A DNA stretch of 64,000 bases from Fictibacillus barbaricus (lineage in GTDB: Bacteria > Bacillota > Bacilli > Bacillales > Fictibacillaceae), in the NCBI RefSeq assembly GCF_014635025.1, contig NZ_BMCE01000003.1, forward strand, positions 124,001 to 188,000, given 5' to 3'. This document shows, piece by piece, positions 53,177-59,237 of the stretch. The notes beneath the pieces were generated by a model that worked only from the letters and a program-made list of their open reading frames with translations, was not told the DNA's origin and ran no database searches. The number at the start of each line of letters is the position of its first letter. Within the stretch, counting starts at the first letter, position 1. The position numbers and the translations under genes were made by a program.

Positions 53177-53238
53177 ATTGTAACGTAAGCCCTTACATTT
53201 TTCAATCAAAAACAATCATAAATAATCAAAAACAATCA
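53177..53238 (-). promoter_or_regulatory. fru promoter with paired FruR operators and cre-like site
   Basis: On the minus strand: TTGAAA (53200-53205), 17 bases, TACAAT (53177-53182). Two identical 15-base direct repeats, TGATTGTTTTTGATT, lie upstream at 53204-53218 and 53224-53238, 20 bases apart (two helical turns), as DeoR-family operators often do. TGTAAGGGCTTACG in the promoter spacer resembles a cre site with two mismatches. Confidence 0.8.
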
Positions 53239-53312
53239 AAAAAGGCCATCCAAATGTATCCAATGTATTGTTATAATGGATGGGCGTAAAAATATGGAAA
53301 GTAGTGTGGAAG

Positions 53313-54140
53313 ATGACGGAAATCGAACAAAACACAGATTATCCAAAAACAAGAGGATCACTGGCTGAGGATTTTCGGAACTTGGGCTTAAAAAAAGGTA
53401 TGACAGTTATCGTACACTCAAGCTTAAAATCCTTGGGTTGGGTGGTTGGCGGTCCTGTTGCAGTTGTGCAAGCATTGATGGACGTTCTGAGTGAAGAAGG
53501 TACGTTAGTCATGCCAACCCATACAGCTCATTATTCAGATCCTGCAGGGTGGATGAACCCCCCGGTCCCTGAAGAGTGGTGGCCGGTAATTCGTGAGGAT
53601 ATGCCTGCTTTTGACCCTGCGATTACACCAACGTATTATATGGGAGCGATTGTTGAGGCATTTCGGACATTTCCTGGTGTTATCAGAAGCAATCACCCGA
53701 CAGAATCTTTTTCAGCTTGGGGAAAAAATAAAGAAACGATCATAAACGATCATGCTCTGGATTTTGGTTTGGGTGAATCATCCCCTATTGGAAACATATA
53801 CAGTCTGGGTGGTTATGTGCTTTTGTTAGGTGTTGGCTATGATTCTAATACATCGATGCATCTTGCTGAGCATCGTGTCCCAAATCCTAAAACAGAAGAA
53901 AATGCTGGACCTCTTCTCGTAGAGGGGAAGAGGATCTGGTATACATTCACACAGATTTCTTACCGAGAAGAACTCTTTGAAGAAATCGGTAAAGCATATG
54001 AAGAAGCAAATTTCCCTGTATCAAAAGGAATGGTAGGACAGGCGCACGGCAGGCTGATTCCACAAAAGGAATTAGTTGATTTCACATTGAAGTGGCTTAT
54101 TCAATATGATGAGGCAAGCAAAACGTTTAAGAAGGCTTAA
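53313..54140 (+). CDS. AAC(3)-family N-acetyltransferase (YokD-like)
   Basis: 275 residues from ATG 53313. Family motifs: VHSSLKSLGWVVGG, LVMPTHTAHYSDP, the conserved His in SNHPTESFSAWG, and GVGYDSNTSMHLAEHR. AAC(3) enzymes acetylate the 3-amino group of aminoglycosides; chromosomal Bacillus members such as YokD and FrbF-type homologues have other or unknown substrates. A TATAAT at 53272-53277 puts the transcript start near 53284, which excludes the ATG at 53280 and supports 53313. Antibiotic resistance cannot be assumed. Confidence 0.85.
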   Translation: MTEIEQNTDYPKTRGSLAEDFRNLGLKKGMTVIVHSSLKSLGWVVGGPVAVVQALMDVLSEEGTLVMPTHTAHYSDPAGWMNPPVPEEWWPVIREDMPAFDPAITPTYYMGAIVEAFRTFPGVIRSNHPTESFSAWGKNKETIINDHALDFGLGESSPIGNIYSLGGYVLLLGVGYDSNTSMHLAEHRVPNPKTEENAGPLLVEGKRIWYTFTQISYREELFEEIGKAYEEANFPVSKGMVGQAHGRLIPQKELVDFTLKWLIQYDEASKTFKKA

Positions 54141-54196
54141 TAATAAAGAAATAGGGGTATGTTTATAAGCAAATCCAATGAAATGAGGGACTTGCT

Positions 54197-54559
54197 ATGA
54201 GACGTTCCGTACCGGCAACAATTATTTCATTTATTGTTGGCATCATTCAGCTCATCTTAATTTTACGTTTTCTTTTTCAACTGTTTAATGCAAATGAAGG
54301 AGCCGCATTTACACAGCTTATATACGGACTGAGTCAGCCGTTGCTTTTACCGTTTGCAGCGATTTTCCCAAATGTTGAGCTCGCAAACGGATTCGTGATC
54401 GAACTATCCACGATCGTTGCGATCATTGTTTATGGAGTGGTCGGCATGCTGCTTAAGCGACTCTTTTCAGTCAGGAAAGAACCTGCTCATCGCGAAACAG
54501 TGATCAGAGAAGAACCAACAGCACATGAGAAGAGAATCGTTAGAGAAGAAAGAAGATAG
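54197..54559 (+). CDS. YggT-like membrane protein with charged tail
   Basis: 120 residues with three hydrophobic stretches (about 7-28, 40-60 and 70-88; the middle one carries the Pro-rich LSQPLLLPFAAIFP typical of YggT repeats) and a strongly charged C-terminal tail (residues 90-120, rich in Glu and Arg). YggT-family proteins act in membrane or division-related roles that are poorly defined. Single gene followed by a terminator. Confidence 0.7.
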   Translation: MRRSVPATIISFIVGIIQLILILRFLFQLFNANEGAAFTQLIYGLSQPLLLPFAAIFPNVELANGFVIELSTIVAIIVYGVVGMLLKRLFSVRKEPAHRETVIREEPTAHEKRIVREERR

Positions 54560-54564
54560 AAAAG

Positions 54565-54600
54565 AAAAAGCGGTACCGTAAAAGGTGTCCGCTTTTTTTT
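54565..54600. terminator. Bidirectional terminator after YggT-like gene
   Basis: AAAAAGCGG and CCGCTTTTT arms with partial inner pairing; T-run of eight on the plus strand and A-run on the other side. Confidence 0.85.
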
Positions 54601-54636
54601 TCGTGACCAGTGTCCTTATCTGATGGACATTATGTA

Positions 54637-54978
54637 CTATGCGATCGTGATGACTTCATATTTGGCAGAAAGCTCTACAAAGTGTGCCATACCGGAAATT
54701 TCACCAGCAGCAAGTTCGTTCTCCACGTTGTAGTGGTCTACGCAAGTTTTACAGCCGAACACCTTTACACCTTTTTCTTCGATTTCCTTCAGGTGCAGTG
54801 AACATAGTGATTGGTCTGTTAGGCAATAGACACCACGGTTCATAAAGAAGATAGCGGCAGGAAGGTCAGTTTGCTGCTTCAATACAGTAAAGTACGTTTC
54901 CATGACGTTCTCGCCAAGAGCAGGGTCGTTACCCGTTCCAAAAGAGTCTGTTGTTACTAAGATTATTTTATTTTGCAT
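54637..54978 (-). CDS. DsrE/YedF C-terminal-like sulfur-relay protein
   Basis: 113 residues, DsrE-like fold. The N terminus IILVTTDSFGTGNDPALGENVM and the Cys pair in KVFGCKTCVDHY match the C-terminal domain of YedF proteins, which normally follow a TusA domain. Here the domain stands alone. Such proteins are predicted sulfur or selenium relay partners. ATG at 54978 follows AGAGAGGTG. Divergent from the AIM24 gene. Confidence 0.8.
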   Translation of the reverse strand: MQNKIILVTTDSFGTGNDPALGENVMETYFTVLKQQTDLPAAIFFMNRGVYCLTDQSLCSLHLKEIEEKGVKVFGCKTCVDHYNVENELAAGEISGMAHFVELSAKYEVITIA

Positions 54979-55095
54979 TCAACATCACACCTCTCTTCTC
55001 ATTTTATCAAACCAATTTTTCTTTATGGGAATTATACCATGCTTTGTTTATGTGAAGTGACACTTTGGTATGCTAGTAGCAGGAGGGTGATAGTT

Positions 55096-55839
55096 GTGAA
55101 CGATTCTCTTTTTACAGTGATTGAAAAAGAAGAAGGGCGGAGAGCCACATTTGAAGTCCTTGAATACAAGCAGTTACCCGTTACAAGTGCTGGTTCAAGT
55201 TCTTCTTATTATGCAAAAGAAACGGGCATTAAGTTAAAACAAGTCCGAATTACTTTGCGCCAAGGAGCTGTTCAGGCAGAAGCGGGAGCTCTTCAATTTA
55301 TGAAGGGTGACTTAGAGCTGAAGAGCAATGCCGGTGGTGTAGGCGGATTTATGAAAAAGATGGCGTCTAATATTCTAACAGATGAATCGTTATTTAAGCC
55401 TCTATATGAAGGGACGGGAGAAATTTATCTTGAGCCTTCTTATGGACACTATCTTTTATTGAATTTAAATGATGAGGAAGTGGTCGCTGATCGAGGAATG
55501 TTTTATGCAGCTGAGCCCAGTGTTCAGCTTGGTGTAGCAAGACAAAAGCTCACCGCTTCCATAAAAGGGGAAGAAGGGCTTTTTCAGACAAAATTTAAAG
55601 GTTCAGGTTTTTGTGTGCTTCAAAGTCCTGTTCCCACAGAACAAATCATGAAAGTACAGCTTAATAATGAAAAACTCCAAGTAGATGGTACGTTTACGCT
55701 CTTAAGAAAAGGAGATATCGACTTCTCAGTCAAGCGTTCTTCATCATCTCTTATTGGGTCAGCTACGAGCGGAGAAGGCTACCTGCATGTATTTGAAGGA
55801 ACAGGAGAAGTCTGGCTGGCGCCAACATTAGGCCGATAA
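55096..55839 (+). CDS. AIM24/TIGR00266-family protein
   Basis: 247 residues, beta-rich, with the AIM24-type segments LRQGAVQAEAGALQFMKGDL and EGTGEIYLEPSYGHYLLLNL. Bacterial members are soluble trimeric beta-prism proteins of unknown role. GTG 55096 follows AGGAGGGTGA with proper spacing; an upstream in-frame start at 54973 would overlap the divergent gene and lacks a site. The final repeat LHVFEGTGEVWLAPT mirrors the internal one. Confidence 0.83.
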   Translation: MNDSLFTVIEKEEGRRATFEVLEYKQLPVTSAGSSSSYYAKETGIKLKQVRITLRQGAVQAEAGALQFMKGDLELKSNAGGVGGFMKKMASNILTDESLFKPLYEGTGEIYLEPSYGHYLLLNLNDEEVVADRGMFYAAEPSVQLGVARQKLTASIKGEEGLFQTKFKGSGFCVLQSPVPTEQIMKVQLNNEKLQVDGTFTLLRKGDIDFSVKRSSSSLIGSATSGEGYLHVFEGTGEVWLAPTLGR

Positions 55840-55843
55840 AAAA

Positions 55844-55870
55844 GGCTCCTCTCTTTTGAAGAGGGGCCCT
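55844..55870 (-). terminator. Terminator of the minus-strand Hsp20/gerP pair
   Basis: GGCCCCTCTTC and GAGAGGAGCC (minus strand) with a 4-5 base loop, followed by TTTTTT on the minus strand only. Confidence 0.8.
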
Positions 55871-55876
55871 CATTTC

Positions 55877-56476
55877 TTAAGTCTCAAAGCCAGAACCATT
55901 ATTATTCGGGTTTCCGGTGTTGTTTATATTGTTGTTTTTGATGTTCGATTTGTTTCTACGATTAGTACTATTGTTATTGCTGCCAGCAGAATTTGTGCCG
56001 TTGCCGCTGTTTTGGTTCTCGTTCGTGACTTCGATCGGAACGGTTGGATTCATCATCCCAGCGCCATTTTTATTAACGATTATCATTAAGATCCCATTCG
56101 TATACTGAGCTTTTATATCTTCATTCCGAAACATACAAGGCAGCTGAACAAAGCGTTCTGTCCGTTTTGTTGTCTTCCTCTCCTGAAAATGTCCCGTTCG
56201 TTTGTTTTTCATTGAACGAAATTCTTCTCTTTGAGCCTTGATCTGAAGTCCTTGGTTAAGCACCTCGATATGAATATCTTCAGGCTGATACTCTTTTAAG
56301 TTTGCGTAGATCCTGTAATCCTGAGGTGTTTCTTCTATATCCACCTCAAAAGACAGCTGATCTGCGTATTGCTCAAATTGGGTAAGCCCTTTATTGACAA
56401 ATTTCTCAAAGGATTTTAGCCAGTCATCCATAGAACGGTTATTAAAGAAAGGCATCAAAGGACCTTTATCAAACAT
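55877..56476 (-). CDS. Hsp20-domain protein with Asn/Gly-rich tail
   Basis: 199 residues. Polar N terminus with helix (MDDWLKSFEKFVNKGLTQFE), an alpha-crystallin domain (about 42-145, VDIEETPQDYRIYANLKEYQ to NGILMIIVNK), then about 50 residues of Asn, Gly, Ser and Thr. The low-complexity tail resembles spore-coat and exosporium proteins. It shares an operon and sigma-K-like promoter with a GerPA/PF-type protein, so it is probably a coat small heat-shock protein like CotP or CotM. Confidence 0.8.
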   Translation of the reverse strand: MFDKGPLMPFFNNRSMDDWLKSFEKFVNKGLTQFEQYADQLSFEVDIEETPQDYRIYANLKEYQPEDIHIEVLNQGLQIKAQREEFRSMKNKRTGHFQERKTTKRTERFVQLPCMFRNEDIKAQYTNGILMIIVNKNGAGMMNPTVPIEVTNENQNSGNGTNSAGSNNNSTNRRNKSNIKNNNINNTGNPNNNGSGFET

Positions 56477-56487
56477 CCGTATTCCCC

Positions 56488-56706
56488 CTACGCATTGCCG
56501 GCATTATTAGAATCAAAAACATCAGGATCCAGCGTGTTTGTAGCACTGACAACATTTATCGTCTGTATAAAGTTCCCTGTATTTCCCCCGCCAGATCCGC
56601 TGTATCCTTTACTTGTGGTTTTAGGATTGATTACTAATGTATCGCCGAAATTTACAACCCCTTCTGCAGCATTGATATTAATGGGTGCAACAATTAAACA
56701 GGGCAC
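56488..56706 (-). CDS. GerPA/GerPF-family spore germination protein (minus copy)
   Basis: 72 residues of the GerPA/GerPF family: VAPININAAEGVVNFGDTLV, a Gly/Ser-rich middle (GSGGGNTGNF) and the terminal DPDVFDSNNAGN motif. GerP proteins make the spore coat permeable to germinants. GTG start at 56706 behind GGGGGGTG. It is divergent from the main gerP operon, unlike the single operon gerPABCDEF of B. subtilis, and 11 bases upstream of the Hsp20 gene. A versus F cannot be decided here. Confidence 0.88.
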   Translation of the reverse strand: MPCLIVAPININAAEGVVNFGDTLVINPKTTSKGYSGSGGGNTGNFIQTINVVSATNTLDPDVFDSNNAGNA

Positions 56707-56756
56707 TTCAACACCCCCCTCATTTTTATTTACGAGTGTGACGTCGTCCTTTGAAT

Positions 56757-56830
56757 TAAGTTATGTAGGTAGTAGCCTAAAGGTGAATATAAAGGGATTG
56801 GAACAGAAAGATGGGCGGATGCATACCATA
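56757..56830. promoter_or_regulatory. Divergent pair of sigma-K-like promoters
   Basis: Plus strand: AC (56803-56804), 17 bases, CATACCATA (56822-56830), toward the main gerP operon. Minus strand: AC (rc of 56783-56784), 17 bases, CATAACTTA (rc of 56757-56765), toward the minus-strand GerP/Hsp20 pair. Both match AC-N16-17-CATANNNTA of the late mother-cell sigma-K (which drives gerP in B. subtilis). Confidence 0.7.
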
Positions 56831-56860
56831 AAGAAGTACTGAAAGTGGGGATGAACGTAT

Positions 56861-57082
56861 ATGCCAGCTATAGTGGGATCTATATCAGTAAACTCCATAT
56901 CGAGCGGCGGCATTTTTCATATAGGAGACGTCCAGACGATCTGCCCAGTGAGTTATGCCAAGACATATGCAGGTGCAGGTTCATTTAATGTCGGTGATCA
57001 TCTTCGTGTTCATAATGGCTATAATGTGACGTATACACAAGACCCAGATGTAAATGACAGCAACAATGCTACAAATTTTTAA
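56861..57082 (+). CDS. GerPA/GerPF-family spore germination protein (plus copy)
   Basis: 73 residues with family features: PAIVGSISVNSISSGGIFHI, GAGSFNVGDHL and the end motif QDPDVNDSNNATNF. First gene of the plus-strand gerP operon behind a sigma-K-like promoter. Probably GerPA by position. It is a paralogue of the divergent 72-residue protein. Confidence 0.88.
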   Translation: MPAIVGSISVNSISSGGIFHIGDVQTICPVSYAKTYAGAGSFNVGDHLRVHNGYNVTYTQDPDVNDSNNATNF

Positions 57083-57137
57083 GCGACATGCAAATTCCTT
57101 AGGAAGAAGGCATACATCTTACTAAGGAGCTGATAGT

Positions 57138-57764
57138 ATGCACGAGGAACATAACTATTATTTGAGCAAGCTTCAACAGATGATACAAGATCAGAATGAC
57201 AAGATCAGAGAAATAGAAGATCAAATTAAGAAACTGAAAAAACAAGTGAAAGAACTTTCTTCCAAACCCCAGAATATAGAATATAAGTTTGACCAGTTAA
57301 AAGTAGAGAGGCTCGAAGGCACCCTCCATATTGGTCTTGGGCATTCAGCTGAAAGCAAAGATCTGATTGAGCAATTTAATATTGGCCAGAACACTGTCCA
57401 AATGCCCGGCAAAATGCAGAGGAGTACGATTGAGAACCCAAATTACGGCGAGATGATAAAAGCGATGGATGATTTTTTTGTAAAAGAAGCTCCTGTATAT
57501 CTACAATCTCTTGAAAACAAGATTAATGTTCCGTTAGATGAAAACTATCGAATCTTCATATTAGAGGATGTACAGCGTCAAGTTCCAGGAAGAATCAAGC
57601 ATTATCTGACAAAATATGAACCAAAGGATGAGAAAGGAAGAAAAGATATTATTCAGAAGACGAAAGAAGACATCTATCGCGGGATCGAAACATTTATCGT
57701 TCATTTAAAAGATTCAAAGTCTAACGGAGGTGACGAGAGTGAAATTTTGCGTAACCAACCATGA
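57138..57764 (+). CDS. gerPC: Spore germination protein GerPC
   Basis: 208 residues (B. subtilis GerPC about 205). N-terminal coiled coil (about 1-50, LQQMIQDQNDKIREIEDQIK), a beta segment with GTLHIGLG, and a helical C-terminal part. GerPC is needed for germinant passage through the coat. It follows the GerPA-like gene directly; the usual gerPB is missing between them. It overlaps gerPD by 26 bases. Confidence 0.9.
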   Translation: MHEEHNYYLSKLQQMIQDQNDKIREIEDQIKKLKKQVKELSSKPQNIEYKFDQLKVERLEGTLHIGLGHSAESKDLIEQFNIGQNTVQMPGKMQRSTIENPNYGEMIKAMDDFFVKEAPVYLQSLENKINVPLDENYRIFILEDVQRQVPGRIKHYLTKYEPKDEKGRKDIIQKTKEDIYRGIETFIVHLKDSKSNGGDESEILRNQP

Positions 57765-57909
57765 GTTGTTCGTAGGCGAAATTCATATTATCGGTGTTAG
57801 TTTATCCTCGGTTGTTTTAATTGGGGATTCAGATTGTATCAGTCTTGGTTCAGCATTCGATACACCGCCTGAATCACTTGTTATAGGAACAACACTCGTT
57901 CCACTTTAG
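57739..57909 (+). CDS. gerPD: Spore germination protein GerPD
   Basis: 56 residues; GerPD-type sequence FVGEIHIIGVSLSSVVLIGD and the conserved end FDTPPESLVIG. GTG start at 57739 lies inside the end of gerPC with GGAGG (57726-57730) eight bases upstream. Next gene follows after nine bases. Confidence 0.9.
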   Translation: MKFCVTNHELFVGEIHIIGVSLSSVVLIGDSDCISLGSAFDTPPESLVIGTTLVPL

Positions 57910-57918
57910 AGGTGAGCT

Positions 57919-58314
57919 ATGTACAGAACATCTGTCGTTGATTGTGTGATCGTGAATTCAGTTGTCGATACTGGTGTGTTACAGACAGGAGATTCTGAAA
58001 AGATTAACAGCTATTCTGCTGCTCTTGCCATTCATAGGGAGAATACAAAATTCGGGACTTTTGATGTTCCTCTTAGTAAATATAAGGTTTTTTCACAGTC
58101 TGTTCTGGTTCCCGTATGTCCGTCAATTAAGACCAAGCAAACCTATAATGCGAATCCGTATATACGAGTGGGCAAAATCAATATTCTTGGGATATCCAGT
58201 TCAGCGCTTCTTCATATCGGATCGGTCAACGATATGACGCTTCAATCCCGAGTTAAACATATTCGACACTTCTTTACCCATCCTTATCCAGAAAGCGAGG
58301 AGGAAGGAGTATGA
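57919..58314 (+). CDS. gerPE: Spore germination protein GerPE
   Basis: 131 residues with the two GerP-type segments (VVDCVIVNSVVDTGVLQTGD near the N terminus and VGKINILGISSSALLHIGSV near 85-105). Matches GerPE in length, order and motif. Starts behind GAGGTGA; its stop overlaps the next start by four bases. Confidence 0.88.
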   Translation: MYRTSVVDCVIVNSVVDTGVLQTGDSEKINSYSAALAIHRENTKFGTFDVPLSKYKVFSQSVLVPVCPSIKTKQTYNANPYIRVGKINILGISSSALLHIGSVNDMTLQSRVKHIRHFFTHPYPESEEEGV

Positions 58315-58511
58315 ATCTTTTTGTCAGTCAGACGATCGTTATTCAACAATTAAGAGTTGACGGCATTACAAATTCTTCTGTGCTCCAAGTAGGGAGTGCA
58401 GGTGTTATTCAACCAGTCTCACAATTATTTAACACAGGCGGTTATACAGGTCCTGCTCCTCAAATTCCGGATTCAGATATTCCTTCCGTTCCTTTAGGGC
58501 CGCCTTCATAA
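58311..58511 (+). CDS. gerPB: GerPB-like spore germination protein at displaced position
   Basis: 66 residues reading like GerPB: VSQTIVIQQLRVDGITNSSV, LQVGSAGVIQPVSQLFNTGG and a Pro-rich acidic tail (GPAPQ and DSDIP). In B. subtilis gerPB is the second gene of the operon; here it comes after gerPE. Overlap ATGA with gerPE implies coupled translation. Assignment rests on motif resemblance and could be checked by alignment. Confidence 0.8.
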   Translation: MNLFVSQTIVIQQLRVDGITNSSVLQVGSAGVIQPVSQLFNTGGYTGPAPQIPDSDIPSVPLGPPS

Positions 58512-58523
58512 GAGGTGATTGAA

Positions 58524-58964
58524 ATGGACACATGGAAACAGATGATGGACTGGAAGAGGATGGCCGAAGATTATTTTGGAGATCAATTCTTTACCCCTAA
58601 TCAAGGACAACGTGCTGAGGCTAGAAATGAGAGTCCGCTTTGCAATATTTACGAAACTCCTCAGGAGATCTGCTGTGTATTGGCACTTCCAGGTTTAAAT
58701 CGTACAGATGATGTAGAAGTAATGGTTGATCCATACAAACTGACTATACAAGGAAAGTTATCTTTAACACTTGATTCCTATCGTTTAAATTCAGAAGAAT
58801 TTCAACTCGGAGAATTTCAGCGTGAGGTCACACTGCCTGTAAGAGTACTACTGGATCCTGTTCAAGCTTTTTATCGAAAGGGTTTATTATTTATTCGCTT
58901 ATTAAAAGATACTCGGCCAGGAGCAAACCAGAGAAAAGTGAATCTGAACTGGGTGCAGGAATAG
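58524..58964 (+). CDS. Hsp20-like protein at the end of the gerP operon
   Basis: 146 residues with a small heat-shock (alpha-crystallin) domain (about 45-140): CNIYETPQEICCVLALPGLN, KLTIQGKLSL, and GLLFIRLLKD at the end. It starts at ATG 58524 behind AGAGGTGA, 12 bases after gerPB, so it is cotranscribed with gerP genes. Likely a CotM/CotP-type coat protein. It contains a Cys pair unusual for soluble Hsp20 proteins. Confidence 0.82.
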   Translation: MDTWKQMMDWKRMAEDYFGDQFFTPNQGQRAEARNESPLCNIYETPQEICCVLALPGLNRTDDVEVMVDPYKLTIQGKLSLTLDSYRLNSEEFQLGEFQREVTLPVRVLLDPVQAFYRKGLLFIRLLKDTRPGANQRKVNLNWVQE

Positions 58965-58975
58965 TGGAAAAAGGC

Positions 58976-59237
58976 TTGACTCGAAAAGTGAATTTCATTT
59001 ACAATTTAGACAAATAACGGAAGGAACAGGTGCTTGCGTCCAATGAGCAATTAATCTTATTTTTAGCCATTTACTTGAATAAAAAAAGTAGAACGCTAGA
59101 TAGGATTTCTCTGCCCATTTTTAGGACTTAACACAGGCCTGTTTTTTTGTTGCAAAAAAACGAGTAACAGACGTTTTTTTCGTGATGATATTTTTTTGGC
59201 TTGGGCAGACCTCTCTAGTAAATTGGGAGGTTTTTTT
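58976..59237 (+). promoter_or_regulatory. ABC-F leader: promoter, uORF and attenuator
   Basis: Promoter TTGACT (58976-58981), 18 bases, TACAAT (59000-59005). The ~225-base leader contains a 33-codon ORF; TCTGCCCA (59110-59117), which lies in the uORF and can pair perfectly with TGGGCAGA (59202-59209); a hairpin AAAAAAACG/CGTTTTTTT (about 59154-59180); and a terminator-like stem (ACCTCTC 59209-59215 with GGGAGGT 59225-59231, T-run). The last stem also buries the GGGAGG ribosome site. Confidence 0.75.
59030..59131 (+). CDS. Leader peptide upstream of ABC-F resistance gene
   Basis: 33 residues starting at GTG behind GGAAGGAA: MLASNEQLILFLAIYLNKKS then RTLDRISLPIFRT. It lies within the mRNA leader of the ABC-F gene, and its 3' half contains one strand of a long-range pairing that competes with the terminator stem. 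Leaders of vmlR, vga and similar genes work by drug-induced ribosome stalling in such short ORFs. Regulation here is inferred. Confidence 0.6.
   Translation: MLASNEQLILFLAIYLNKKSRTLDRISLPIFRT

Noticed and set aside
55856-56108. Hydrophobic plus-strand frames of 63-77 codons
   Set aside because: They are antisense to the Asn-rich tail of the Hsp20 gene; Asn codons read as hydrophobic residues on the other strand.
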